Assembly: GCA_019426215.1 (NCBI GenBank)
Contig: CM033392.1
Coordinates: 37,744,980-37,808,979, forward strand
Length of the DNA stretch: 64,000 nt
Direction: 5' to 3'
Origin: Buddleja alternifolia
Taxonomy: Eukaryota; Streptophyta; Magnoliopsida; Lamiales; Scrophulariaceae
In this document: positions 21,457 through 33,895 of the stretch, piece by piece
How positions within the stretch are numbered: the stretch's first letter is position 1
Layout of the letters: the number at the start of each line of letters is the position of its first letter
The notes under the pieces: generated by a model
What the model was told of the DNA's origin: nothing
Databases searched by the model: none
Seen by the model: the letters and a program-made list of their open reading frames with translations, nothing else
Made by a program: the position numbers and the translations under genes

Positions 21457-22250
21457 TGTCAATGAAACACATGATCATAGATTTTGTGCAACACCTGGTG
21501 GATTTCCAATAAATTGATCCACCAAAGTGTTTATTACAAGCCAACAAACGTAATGTTTTTGGTAATACAAGCGAAACCAGATAATACAACACAACCATAG
21601 TACAAATCATAATATTGCACCAACTCCTCGAATTGGCCTCTCTCATTTTCTAACAGCTAGTTTGTCTACATGATCGCTCTGGTATTTCTCCATCAGTCAA
21701 CATTTCTCGGGTCCTTTTTCTACATATAAAGAATGAAAACAACGAGAAAGATGATTGTCAGTAAGAAGTAAAGGTAAATTGAAGTTGTACAACACCACCC
21801 TAATGTTGTCCTAATAATTTACATCCGACATAATTTCCATGAACAAACATAGTATCGAAACGTATATGTGCAGTATTTGTAGTATTAATTGCAGTATTGT
21901 CTTATACGAGGTAATTTTAGTGCAGAGTAGATGTATTTTCACATCATAATGCACTACCTAGTATAGATACATATGTTAATTCTTCAAACCTACTCCTAAT
22001 ACATAAGTGGTGTACGAAAGTGCAAAGCAAACGTATTTGTTCTTCATAAATGCAGTACTTCGTACTTCAAACACAATATTTCTGTCTAGCTACATGAGGT
22101 AATTTCCAAGTATTCATAATCCATATGTATATGTAATTTCAATGATTAATGCAGTATTTTATAACTTCAGTAGTACTACCAAATGAGCTTTCTTCTTCTC
22201 ATAGCAAACAAACAAAAAGCTAGCGTTCCCAAAGTTAATGCCACAAAGTA
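21457..22250. other. Non-coding, no repeat or gene recognised
   Basis: AT-rich DNA with only short unsupported reading frames. It lies downstream of the minus-strand MuDR-like fragment and could hold introns or 3' sequence of that gene, but I see no supporting motif. Confidence 0.4.
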
Positions 22251-22500
22251 TTATCTGCCAGTATAGCTGTTTACACCTCGGCGTTCTTTTGGCTCACTAT
22301 TAGGAACTGCCATCATGTCAACGATCGGCAGTTTGAGATGTTTATGCAACCGACACATATGGAGGACATCCTCATCCTCTTTTAAAGTCGCATATAATTT
22401 GTAAGGTGGAGCAAAGTATCGCAATTGAATACATCCTAATTTCATTTCAGGCCACTTTCTTGCAAGAACAATGAAAACATCCATCAGCGTGGTCCCTTGG
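22251..22500 (-). pseudogene. MuDR-like transposase N-terminal fragment (putative)
   Basis: Minus-strand reading GTTLMDVFIVLARKWPEM, KLGCIQLRYFAPPYKLYATL, KEDEDVLHMCRLHKHLKLPI and VDMMAVPNSEPKERRGVN. The arrangement (a helix, a strand with RYFAPP, then a D-E-D-V followed by a His-containing helix and VD-MV) resembles the PB1-like N-terminal domain of plant Mutator-type transposases. Neither the DDE core nor the SWIM zinc finger follows. A small unrelated gene is possible. Confidence 0.4.
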
Positions 22501-22629
22501 TCCCTTTAAAAATGGAAATCACATCAAGCTCATCGTTGTATACTCAAATTCCTAATATCTAAAATTCACCTGTTTGCGCAGTAGTATCTATTTGCATCGC
22601 TACTTGTGGTGGTAATGGTGGTCATCATT

Positions 22630-22822
22630 GGGTAACAGACCCAATTCAGATGTCGATTATTGGAAACAAAAACAATCGGGATTGGAAATATAAGATAGAC
22701 GGAGGGCAGAGGGGTAGTGGTGGTTGTGGTCGTCGGGTAACAGACCTAATTCAGATGTCAATTATCAAAGAAAAAAAAGAAAAAACCAATCGGGGTTGGA
22801 AATTTAGGATGGATGGAGGTTG
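22630..22822 (+). repeat. Tandem duplication, period 105 bp
   Basis: GGGTAACAGACCCAATTCAG at 22630 recurs as GGGTAACAGACCTAATTCAG at 22735, followed in both by CAATCGGG(A/G)TTGGAAAT and ATGGAGG-like sequence. Two diverged copies. Confidence 0.75.
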
Positions 22823-22955
22823 ATAGGACAAAGGTGAATTGATTTTTGCAGATTCTGGGGGTGCAGGGTGGGTAAGTTAGTTAATATAGGGTCTGGTGGG
22901 AGTGACTGATTCATGAATTGTATAGTGTATTAGGGATTTAACTCTCGATTGCTGC

Positions 22956-22985
22956 ATATATATATATATATATGTATATATATAT
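22956..22985. repeat. TA microsatellite
   Basis: An almost pure AT dinucleotide run with one G interruption, shortly before the 5' LTR of H. Confidence 0.9.
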
Positions 22986-23117
22986 TCGTATTCCCAACGT
23001 ATCGTATCCTCTAATTTTGAAATTTGCCATATTTCGTATCCCTATCGTAACCCATATCCTCGTATCTATATCCGTGCATCATAAGTTTGGGATTAAATTT
23101 GCAACATCCCCTATTGT

Positions 23118-24661
23118 TGTTAGATTTATGTCCTTAAATGCCATAAGAGGATTAGAGAAAGAAAGGACATTAGTAAATTGTAAATGTTTTCATTCTTTTA
23201 ATAAAATGCATTTTAGTTGTTTACTATTATATTGGCATTTATATATAGTAATCATCTACAAGTTCATGAACACTAAAGTTAACTCTCTAAGGTATTAGAG
23301 GAGTTCAATGCTTGCGTACTAAAATGGTCTGCAAGTCAAGGACTTTCAATTGGGCACTGGAAATCATAAAGACTTGTATGGTATGAGTTTTGACAAGAGA
23401 AGTGCCCGTCAATCACTAGGAAGTACTGAGGAACTCATATGATAGGTACACTGATGAAGATAGTGGCACTCAGACATGACTCGCATCGATTCTGTTACAT
23501 GGGTTTTCACTCTTTGACAGTCAATGATAGAATTGATTGTAATAGGTGTGTCTGAACTTTAGACCCGGGGAATCGAGATGAAGATATACTTGTGACATTA
23601 GGTTTGTCATAAGACTAGTTAGACCCAATTCACCCTTTAGTGGGGTCAACCTCGAACTGCAACCTAATGGGCAAGTAGTAGTCTTAACTGATATTTAAGA
23701 TGGGATTCGTTCCCTCGAAAGTGAACGAGGAATTATCCTATGCATTTATAAGTAAGTTAGATCTCAAAGCCTTTGGCCAATGCATTCACTGATCTAGACT
23801 TATTATAAATATAGCATAGAGTCGAGTTGATGAGTTTGACCTGAACCATGACTCTCACTTGACCGGGATAAGGAAACGAAGTGTTTGTATTCACACGGTA
23901 TTTACAAAAGGCAAGGTAAAAATGATCCAATCATGGTATCTTATTTGGGATACGATGTGGGCCACTTGACTGGCTAGGTGCAACCTGCATTCAATGGAAT
24001 CCTCCCATTACCAAATATAGATGAAACTAAAGAGTCACACTTAAAAGAAAAGATCGAAAGAAAATGTGGTATATTTCTTGTGGTAATATTTTAAGTATTG
24101 GATACTTAATATTAATTAAATTGAATTAATTATTTGAAGAAATAAGTTCATTCATTTATACTTTAATTAATATATTATTTCTTGGATAAATAAAATTAAT
24201 TAAATATCTCATCTATTATTTAATTAGATTAATTAATTGGATTGAATTAATTAATTAAATAAAGGATTGGACCGAGCTCAAATTGTTGCACCAAGAGGTG
24301 CACCATGACCATCTGGGGCGGTCGACTAGGCGTCCTACATGGGCTATTTTGAGTCCAAGGTTATAACTTAAGTTATATAAATATATCACATTTGTTAATA
24401 CCTAGGTCATAACATAAGTTACACACTTGACCCACAAGAAAGAACAACCCTCTGTCTCTCCTCTCTCTAGCCATCGGCCTCCCTGCCAAGAGGAGAAGAA
24501 TTTTTTCTGTTCGCGTTTTTCCTGCAAGACAATTTAGAGGCAGCACTTTTGGACTACTCGAATTACCAATCAATTAGCAGGATCAGTTCGGAAAAGCATT
24601 GAAGAATTTGAAATTCAGTGATTCCCCAACCACTTCGCTACAGATGATAAAGTGTCGATAT
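23118..24661 (+). repeat. 5' LTR of element H, first part
   Basis: Colinear with 45230-46774. It is interrupted at GATAT (24657-24661) by element G and resumes at 35695. The TATA region near 24373-24392 is a decayed version of the palindromic TATA box. Confidence 0.9.
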
Positions 24662-26441
24662 TGTTGGGTTTCGCGAAAAATCAAATAAACGCAACGGAAG
24701 GGTTTCAAAAATTTTAATTTGAAACCCAAAGTTTGAATTCTATGATCGCATATTCAAATCTTTAACTTTGCATAACGAATAGCTGCTTACCCGTTGAAGC
24801 GAAGTGGTTGGAGAATCCGATTCCTCCTCAAAAACTCGAATTGATGAAGTTTTGATTTCTTCAATCCTCGTGTAATCTTCCATTCTTGAATTTGTTGACT
24901 TTCTTGAATTTGATCAGAAGAAAGAAATTATGCTGTCTCTAAATTATCACGCACGGATTGAGTGATGAATAATTCCCACTTTTTCTCTAAGGGGGCGACG
25001 GCTAGAGTATAGAGAGGGGAGGAGGATTTTCATCTTTTCTTTCTAGGAGAGTTATGAAAGTCTATGTCTTGTTTAAAATCAAAGACTCCTTTTATATCTC
25101 ATGACTTATTGACCAAGACAAACAAAAGATATCTCGTATGTTGGGCAACCTTTTGGACGCCCAACTTGACTTAATAGGCGTCCTCTTGGACGCCCATTAT
25201 GGTCTCGAGGTGACTTTTTTTAAAATTAATTATCTATTTAATTAATAAATCATTATATCCAATAAATAAATAAAATAATCAAATTAATTAGATAAATTAA
25301 TTCATTAATATATTTCCAAAGAAAGTTAACTAATAAATTAAAACTTGTATAAACCCCTAAAAAAATTCATCCAACGAATAATTAATTATTTAATTTATCC
25401 AATAAATTAAAACTCCTAAAAAAATAGAAACTCCTTTTACTCATTATTAATCCTTTAGCGCGACTCTTTAGGTTCGTATCGTTTGGCAATGAGAGAAAAC
25501 CAAAGGAAGTGGGTAACACCTAGCCAGTCAAGTGCCCCACTTCGTAGCCCAAACGAAATCGAATGATTGGATCATTCCACAACCTTCGAATCATAAATAT
25601 CGTACAAGTATAAACCCTTTGTTCGCGTACCCCAGTCAAGTGAGAGTCATGGTTATGTCAAACTCACTGGACTTGACCATATGTATTAATTATAATAATA
25701 CGAGATCATTGAGATCAATTTAGTGCCTCGCACAATCGTCTCTTTTAGCTTTGGGCAAAGACTTTGATTTCTATTTATCTATAATCACATGTGGTACTTT
25801 CTCACTCACTTATGAGAGAACAAATCCCATGTTAGATATCAGCTATGACTACCACTTGCCCATCAAGCCGCATTTCGAGGTCGGCTCCACCAACGGGTGA
25901 ATTGGGTCTAACTACTCAAATGAAATACTTGACGTCACAAGTGCGTCTTCAGCCTGATACTTCAGGTCAAAGGTTCACTTATTACCTATTACACATAATC
26001 AGTTCTATCATTGACAGTCACAGATTGAAAACTCATATGACAGAACCGATGCAAGTCGTGTTCGAGCATATCAGTTCCATTGATGTGCCTACAATTTTAA
26101 GCTCCTACCATCCTATGGTACTCGACTGACACTCCCATGTCAGAGCTAAGATTGTACAAGTGTTCTAAGTCTTTATTTGTCCATTAAAGACTTTATTTTA
26201 CTTGCGAACTAGATTTAGTAATCAAGATCGATCTCTCTAGTACCAACCTTCCTATCCCATAGGAAGTACAGGGATCACACTGAAAACATGGACAAAGCAT
26301 TTTACACAACTTATAGATGCAAATAACATTTAAGTGAAAATTAAATAATGCCTTTATTATAAATAACAAAAAATAAGTTCATTACAAGAAAGATGCCCTA
26401 TCATTCTATCCTCTACGGCATCGGAGGCCATAATCCTAACA
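24662..26441 (-). repeat. 3' LTR of element G (1780 bp)
   Basis: On the plus strand it runs from TGTTGGGTTTCGCG to AATCCTAACA, next to the PPT. It matches 33959-35689 along its length. The minus-strand TATA-like GATATAAAAGGAG lies near 25086-25098. Confidence 0.9.
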
Positions 26442-26456
26442 ATCTCCCACTTGAAC
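26442..26456 (-). other. Polypurine tract of element G
   Basis: The minus strand reads GTTCAAGTGGGAGAT immediately before the LTR, as in E and H. Confidence 0.8.
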
Positions 26457-28290
26457 TCAATGTCACTCATTGTGGTATCTTATACCCATCCTTTCCAGGT
26501 GTTGGTCCAGAACAGCCTGAAGCAGTGGTTTAGTGAACGAATCAGCTACATTGTCAGCTGAGGCTATTTTCTGCACTGCTATCTCTCCTCTGCCAACGAT
26601 CTCTCTTATGATGTGAAATCTTCTCTCAATGTGTTTAGATTTGTTATGAGACCTTGGTTCCTTAGCTTGCGCTATTGCTCCATTATTATCACAATAAAGT
26701 GGTAACGGGAGTTGTGTACTAGGAACCGCTTCAAGTTTTCCAAGGAATTTTCACATCGAAACAACTCCTTTGGTTACCTCCGAGGCTGCCACATATTTAG
26801 CTTCAGTGGTGGAATCCGTGGTTGTGCTTTGCTTGGAACTTTTCTAAGACACCGCCCAACCATTAAGCGTGGAAACAAACCCTGAAGTGGATTTTCAGTC
26901 TTCAATATCAGATTAAAAGTCTGAGTCAGTGTAACATTACATCTTCAGGTCTCCACCTCAATAGATGAGAATCATATCTATAGTTCTTTTGAGATACTTT
27001 AGGATATTCTTGACAGCTATCCAATGTTTCTTTCCTAGGTTTGCCTGAAATCGACTCACCACGCTTACAGTATAGGCAATGTCAGGTCTTGTACACAACA
27101 TTGCATACATCAGGCTACCAACTGCAGAAGCATAGGGTACATTGCTCATCTTATTTATATCTTCCTCACTTTGAGGACACATAGATTTGGATAAGTGTAC
27201 TCCATGCCTCATGGGAAGAAACCCTTTCTTAGAATTGTCCATCCTAAATCTCTTTAGGGCCTTTTATAAGTAAAGGTCTTAGGAGAGACCTATCATTCTA
27301 TTCGTTCTATCTCTATACATACGAATTCCTAGAATATATGTCGCTTCTCCCAAGTCTTTCATGGTAAACGTACTCGAAAGCCATTTCTTGAAAGTGGTGA
27401 GCATTCCCACGTCATTTACTATAAGTAGGATATCATCCACATATAGTACTAAGAACGAGATCTTTCTCCCACTAGTCTTCATATAGACACAGGGTTCATC
27501 TTTGTTTTTGATGAAGCCATATCCCTTAACTACTTTATCAAAGCGAAGATTCCAGCTTCTAGATGCTTGCTTGAGACCGTATATGGACCTCTCAAGTTTA
27601 CATACTTTATGAATATCGATCTCGGATACAAAATCTTTTGGATATTTCATATAGATGTCCTCTTCGAGGAATCCATTTAAAAAAGCCGTTTTGACATCCA
27701 TTTGCCATATCTCATAATCTAAGTATCCAGCTATGGATAACAGTATTCGGATGGACTTTATCATGGCCATGGACGAAAAGGTTTCTTGATAGTCAATTCT
27801 TTCTCTTTGACTATACCCTTTCTCTACGAGCCTGGCTTTAAAGGTGTCAACCTTGCCATCGCTACCTATGTTTCTTTTGTAGATCCACTTACATCCTATA
27901 ACTTTTATACCTTCAGGACGATCTACTAAAGTCCAGACTTGGTTCGATTGCATAGAGTCCATCTCTGTTTCCATTGCTTTTTGCCATCTTGAAGCGTCGA
28001 CATCTACCATCGCTTCATCATAGGTACAAGGATCATCTTCATGACCCTCTTGTACTACAATGTGAAGCTCTAGCTCCCCCTGCAATAGATACCCAAACCT
28101 CTCAGGTTCATGTGGTATTCTACCAGATCTACATAGTGGTTGTGCTACTATTGGGTCAGGCCTTGGTTCTTGGACAGATGTCTCAGAGGGAGTTTCATTT
28201 TGTTCTTCTAGAACAATATTTCTACCTCTGCCCCCTTCCAAGATGAATTCATCTTCAAGAAAGTGCGCTTGTCAGGTCACAATGATTCTC
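26457..28290 (-). pseudogene. Element G reverse transcriptase and RNase H
   Basis: The best frame (28241 to 27279, about 320 residues) covers the connection region, [59 protein letters not shown] and the catalytic YVDD, and ends at a stop after RMIGLS. A second frame (27242 to 26958) has KGFLPMRHGVHLSKSM, YASAVGSLMYAMLCTRPDIA and AVKNILKYLKRT. RNase H continues in broken frames to 26460 with CDNNGAIAQAKEPRSHNKSK and SADNVADS. The RT site itself is intact. Confidence 0.9.
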
Positions 28291-29340
28291 TGATCACATG
28301 TAGATAAAAGAAGAATCTCATGGAATCTTTTGGATAACCAATGAAACGTCCCATGAGGGATCTTATCTCCAATTTCTTCACTTTAGTCTTCTTGACATAA
28401 GCAGGACATTCCCAAAATCTTAATATGATTAAGACTTAGTTTTCTATTATTTCAAATCTTATGTGGAGCTTTAGGAATGGATTTGGAAGGACATATGTTC
28501 AATATATAAGCAGCAGAGTAAGGAGCGCGTGTCCCCACAATGAAATGGGTAAATCAGTGTAACTAAGCATGGAACGAACCATGTCCAACAGTATTCGGTT
28601 CCTTCTCTCGGCTACTCCATTTAGTTGAGGAGTTGCTGGTGGTGTTAGTTGTAACATTATACCTTGTTGTCTAAGGAATTCATCAAACCCGACGCTCATA
28701 TATTTTCCTCCATGATCTGATCGCAGAGTTTTTATATTTTGCCCAGTTTGATTTTCTACTAAAGCTTTGAATTCTTTAAACATTTCAAAGGATTCAAAAT
28801 TTTGCTTCATCAGATACACTAGACCATATCTTGAATGATCGTCTGTGAAAATGATGAAGTAGTAGAAACCTCCACGAGCCATTTCTCCAAATGGTCCGCA
28901 AACGTCAGTATGCACTAATCCTAAGACTTGAGCGACTCTTTCCAAAGTCCCGGTGAAGGGTGATCTAGCCATCTTGCCTAAGAGACATGATTCACATGTT
29001 GGATAGGGATCCGATCCCAGTGAGCTTAAAAGCTCATATTTTTACATTTTGTGGATCTTGTGCTCTCCAGCATGGCCTAGTCTAAGATGCCACTTTAGTC
29101 TTAAATTAGCTTCTTGCCTACCACGTTTATTAGTTACAACATTCAATTCAGATGAATTATGGATATTTAAATAATATAAACCATTAACTAAAGAAGCATT
29201 CCCAACTAATTTATTTCCATAATAAATGTCGCAATTTAATTTAGAAAAACTGAATGTATGACCAATCTTAACTAATATAGGAATGGAAACAATGTTCTTA
29301 AGCCCCTTAGGCAAAAATAAAACATCATTTTAAAACAATA
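28290..29340 (-). pseudogene. Element G pre-integrase and integrase
   Basis: The pre-integrase piece (29314-29042) has PKGLKNIVSIPILVK, KWHLRLGHAGEHKIHKM, then a stop. The integrase frame (28972-28499) has HTDVCGPFGEMA, ITFTDDHSRYG-like sequence, SDHGGKY with the second catalytic Asp, and NGVAERRNR with the catalytic Glu. It breaks near 28499, and the end (WGCPAYVKKTK, then SLMGRFIGYPKDSMR) is in other frames. Confidence 0.85.
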
Positions 29341-29399
29341 AATGTCCAGAATTCAAATATAAAGAAGTAAATCCAATCCTAGTAGCTAGGACGCTTTCC

Positions 29400-30376
29400 C
29401 CACTGCCTACTTTGATCATCACTTCTTCTCGACCCAACTATCTACTTCTCTGCAGATCCTATTCCAAACAACACACATGGGCACTAGCTCCTGAGTCCAG
29501 AATCCATGAAGTAGAAAAAACGGTTGTAGAAAAATTAGTTTCAAAAACAAAAAGTTTCATACCTTTTGTGCCTTTGTCTAATTTAGGACAGTTCCTCTTC
29601 CAGTGGCCAAGGTCACCACACTCGAGACACCTGTCCGTCTTCTTAGGCCCTTTGCTCTTATGACCTTGTTCTAATTTCTTTTGAGTTCTCTTGGATACTC
29701 CTTCTTCCCTTCTCCTTTTTCCATTTTGTCGATCATCAAATGAATCATTTGTGAAATAGATAGAAGAATACCTCTTGTTACTCGTCCTCATTCGAGCTTG
29801 TTCAATCTCAAGCTTTTTTGTTAGCCAAGCTAATGAACAATCAATATCATTGATATCAAAGTTCATGACGAAGTAGTAGAAGGAACCAGGGAGCAACTGT
29901 AGGATGAGATCAACTTGAAGATGAAGATCCATATAGAAGTTCATTGACTTTAGCCTTTCCATTAAGGTCATCATCTTGAGAACATGGTCTCCCACGCCTC
30001 ATCCTCTCTCATCCTCACTCTGAAGAGATCTTTCGATATGAAATATCTTACAATCCTAGTGCGCTCTCCAAACATTTCTTCTAGGTGAAGAATTATGTCC
30101 CTTGCATTGCTCATTGCATCATGAGAACTCTGTAGTTCACTGTAGATAGAGCTTAGGATGTATCCTCTAGCTTTATAGTTGTCACAAGTCCAACTAAAGT
30201 GAGCTAATTGAACTCTCTCATCCTCATTCCTCTTAGGAATAGGAGGACGATCAATTTCCAACACATAATCAATAGACTCTTCACTTAGGACATTCCTTAA
30301 GATCGCGAGCCATTCCATGTAGTTTGGGTCCAATTAGAACATTTCTTTCGAGTAATTTCAAAAGTGGGTTTGTCAT
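29400..30376 (-). pseudogene. Element G gag and protease site
   Basis: The start is the ATG at 30374-30376 (MTNPLLKLLERNVLIGP). A 1-nt insertion near 30331 shifts the frame before NYMEWLAILRNVLSEESIDY. A second shift near 29980 lies between RVRMRED and VGDHVLKMMTLMERLKSM. The later frame has the zinc knuckle CLECGDLGHWKRNC (about 29625-29584) and the protease site SWILDSGASAHVC. Gag packages element RNA; the protease matures the polyprotein. Confidence 0.9.
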
Positions 30377-30553
30377 ATTGAGAGAGATAAACGAGAAAAT
30401 AACTGCAGAAATAAACCAGATTAATTAATTAGATTAATTAGATTACTTGTATTTTTCTTAGCTCCCACTGCATTTTTCGAATCCCACACTCCCATGTGAA
30501 AAATGGAAATCATCATTGGCGTTGATTCCACAACGGGTATTGAGGTCCTCCAC

Positions 30554-30602
30554 CAATTACATGGGTTGCAACCTAAACGATTTTTGGCCCATTAATTAAT
30601 TG
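30554..30602 (-). promoter_or_regulatory. Leader hairpin G1
   Basis: CAATTA-c-ATGGG pairs with CCCAT..TAATTG around TTGCAACCTAAACGATTTTT. Same loop family as B1, L1 and H2. Confidence 0.6.
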
Positions 30603-30653
30603 AAGTGATATCTAACATCAATTTATCCAATAAATGTTTCAATACCTTTCCCC

Positions 30654-30701
30654 ATAGTTCACCAAGCCGCAACCAAACCGATTTCTAAGCTCGTGAACTA
30701 T
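30654..30701 (-). promoter_or_regulatory. Leader hairpin G2
   Basis: A perfect 9-bp stem ATAGTTCAC / GTGAACTAT around GCAACCAAACCGATTTCT. Confidence 0.65.
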
Positions 30702-30741
30702 CCAAGTTTGTTCCCACTAACTCCTATAATCTAACATTTGA

Positions 30742-30779
30742 ATTTTACCTTGCAACCTAACCGGTTTCTGGGGTGAAAT
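30742..30779 (-). promoter_or_regulatory. Leader hairpin G3
   Basis: ATTTTACC / GGTGAAAT (8 bp, one G-T wobble or mismatch) around TTGCAACCTAACCGGTTTCT. Confidence 0.6.
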
Positions 30780-30828
30780 ATGCTTTGATTAAGGCATCCT
30801 ATACACTTAATAAAATTTCAAATTATTT

Positions 30829-30871
30829 ACAAATGCATAACCCCCATAACTGAGAAGCATTACACATTTGT
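30829..30871 (-). promoter_or_regulatory. Leader hairpin G4
   Basis: ACAAATG / CATTTGT around CATAACCCCCATAACTGAGA. The homologous hairpin in L has TAAATG / CATTTA, so one pair has changed on both sides. Confidence 0.45.
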
Positions 30872-31504
30872 AGTAATTTTAATTTTAGTAAGTTTAGTGG
30901 AGGGCGAGGATGTCACACATCCTTTACTAACTCGGTATTATTTATTTGGGAAAATTTAATTTATCAAATGTTTGGTCTCACTTTGCACATTAATCAATTT
31001 ATATAGCGCAATTATCACATATTAAACATGCATAATTCATACTACCAATAATCATGCCTATCAATATTAATATGGAATTAAATAAATAAATAAATTCATT
31101 TACACTCGATCATGGACTTTTGCTAGAGGGCCCGAGCCAATGGGCCATCACATCAATTAATACATGCTCGCAATATTAAAACACTTATGTTGATTACATA
31201 AAACTTTTAGTCCAACTAAAAAGTCCTTTATTAAAATTCCCAACTTTTATATATTGATTATTTCATTTAAAATAATTCTAGTCCTACTAGATGACTTAGA
31301 TATACAAAATTATAAATTAAGTATATCGACCTTTAATTAAAATAATATTAGTCCAACTAAAATAAATACATAAAGTATGGAATCCTGTTTTATTATGATT
31401 TAAAGCAATCTTTAATTGGAAAAACTTTTATTTGATTAAAGAATTAATTATTAATTCTCCAAGAAAAATAATTTGTATTCTTTATTCAAATATTTATGTA
31501 ATTT

Positions 31505-33430
31505 TGACACGCTAAAAGCTAACGTCCTATGATAGCAAGTGCACTAGTCGTGTGTAGTAATAAGTGTGGACGAAAAGTCCGGGTTGTCGAACCACGGAGA
31601 CTTGAATTCTAGTTTATGATTTTATACAAAAAACAACTACAATAAAAGTAACTTAAATGTAAAAACGTGTACAATAAGAACAAGGTTATGCAAATGAATT
31701 AAAACCAATTATAAAGGGAGACTAAGACACATGCTAGGTCCAAATTGATCAAATATACTTATAAAGGCTCTTGTTGTAGAATTACTCTTATATTGTTATG
31801 GTGAAAACTCCTAAGGTAGAGAATAACCGATGTCTCGCGTATAAACTCCTATACTTAGATCGTGATTTTCCAAATATCCCTATCCGGAAATCTAACCACT
31901 AAACATGCATTAATGTACTAGAGTTCACTCGATTTGAATCGAACGACTTCACCCGGGAATCTTTACCTATGTCTAGGGCAATTCCTCAGTAGTTGCGGGT
32001 CATGATGTGAATTTCTTGCACCCTAAGTCAATTTTCTCCCGAAATATTAACCTAGGCATAAGATTCTAACATATAGTGATCAAGTATATGCAAGATAGAC
32101 AAAAACACAATTCACATCACATAACAATATAAGAACAACCTCAACAATCATCTATTGTAAGCATATATCACAATTTGGCCTTACATGGCCCTAGTCTTAC
32201 GAATTTAGTTCATAATTGAAAGCATAAAAGACATAAGAGGAATATTCATAGACATAAATGAAATGAAAAGCTCTTAAAAACTCCCTAAATGGTGAATGAT
32301 GATGGATCTTGAAGTTGAGCCTTCAATCCCCAAGCTCTTTTCCTTCCTCTAGTTTTCCCCTCCAAGAGTGATGAAGAATGGTGATGAATGGTGGAGAAAT
32401 CAGATTAGGGGCTGCCCCCCTCTCCTCCAAGAATCTGAAATTGATAGTGAATAATGAAGAGTATGGGTTCCCCCTCCTTTTATAGCCAAAATTCCACTAA
32501 AGTATGCATTAAGAATTCCCATTAAAGTTCCCCAATGAGAATTCCACCTAAGGTGATGCTTAAAGTTTGGCTTTTAAGATTCCAACCAGCTAAAAAATAC
32601 TGAACTTTCGGCCCTTAAGCATTCCACCAAGCATAACCATGTGAAAACTTCAACAAAACACATGCATGCTGCCATTTTCTTGCTTTCCAGCGCAGTCTTA
32701 GTAATTTCCTCATAACCTTCTCCACAGATCTCAGAATTGGATGGTTCAAGTCCCCATGTGCAGATAAAACATAGATATACAACTTTCCAGAAGGACATTT
32801 TGTCCAATTCGGTTTCTAAGTATACCTAAATTACGTTTCAACATGGAGGTTGTTTCTGATTTGGCGCCCATAAAGTAAATCTACCAAGAAACACACTTAT
32901 GACAACCCCTCAACACATGTGCTGAATTATGGCCAAAAGTGATTCTTACCCATCATATAATGCTGGAATTTAGGCTGAAAAGGAGTAACATTCGGACTAT
33001 CCATGCCTAGGCATGACTAGGAGGGCGCTGGGGCGTATCCTGGCACATGTACTTCTCTGTTCGGCGCAGCAATCGTATTTCCTTCACAATTCTCTCTATA
33101 GACCTTCGATTTGGATGTTTCAAGTTCCCATTTGAAGCTAAGACATACATCTAAACTTTTGTAGAAGGAAACTTTGTCTAATTCGGTCTCGAAATGTACA
33201 GAAATATCGCTCGAATGTGATAGGAGATGCATAAACCGCCTAGGTGTTGAAAAACATGTTTGAACTTGTTTTGTACATCGTTTTTCTTCCCTTTTCTTCA
33301 TGTACTCTCATTTATGACCTGTATTCACTTAACACACCTATTAAATGCAAATGTGACATGATTTAGGCAATAAGTGAATCCAAATCATAAGAATTACGGG
33401 CTTAAAAACACGTAAAAACACTTCTTATCA
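31505..33430 (-). mobile_element. Solo LTR M, Ty3/Gypsy-like (1926 bp)
   Basis: Flanked by a perfect target duplication AATTT (31500-31504 and 33431-33435), with ends TGACACGC..CTTATCA. Removing it restores the leader as seen in element L near 60410. Read on the minus strand it starts TGATAAG..ACGTGTTTTTAAG, like the Athila-type LTR at 53123, so the same superfamily is likely. It encodes no pol. Confidence 0.85.
32690..33200. repeat. Internal duplication in LTR M, period about 372 bp
   Basis: The segment with CAGCGCAGTCTTAGTAATTT..TGTCCAATTCGGTTTCTAAG (about 32690-32825) recurs diverged as GGCGCAGCAATCGTATTTCC..TGTCTAATTCGGTCTCGAAA (about 33063-33198). On the minus strand the copies give similar short peptides (LDKMSFWKVVYLC and LDKVSFYKSLDVC). 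Confidence 0.65.
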
Positions 33431-33895
33431 AATTTCCATGTTGAGGAAAAATTAATAATAATTAATCCATAAATTAGTTATTAATCTCCAAGAAAAATAA
33501 TTAATTATTCTAATTAAATATTTTTATTCCAATTAATCTTATTGGGCTTGATTTCATCAAACCCAAGTTACCATCCTTTTGGTCTACTTGTACTTAATTC
33601 AATTGGGCTCAAATTAATTAATTAGAAAAAACATGCACGCATTATTAATTTCTATTAGGCTAGTTTTAATTTAAATCCAAATCCCCAATTCAATGGCCTA
33701 TTTGGAATTAATTAAGTTAAGCCCAAACTAATTAATAAGTCGAAATTATGAAATTTACCAATTAGGCCTAATTCGAATTATACGGGTCATCATCCTTTTG
33801 ACCCACCCGGATAATTAAATTTACCCAAAACCATATACCAATTTAGACCCAATACATAGCACGTTTACTGACCCAAATCCAAAACCCAAATCAGC

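Noticed and set aside
22972..23298. 108-codon plus-strand frame
   Set aside because: It starts in a TA microsatellite and runs into the 5' LTR of H; the composition is that of translated AT-rich DNA.
25845..26129. 94-codon plus-strand frame, with a similar one at 35115-35417
   Set aside because: Both are antisense to the two LTRs of G, so the similarity only reflects LTR identity; not a gene pair.
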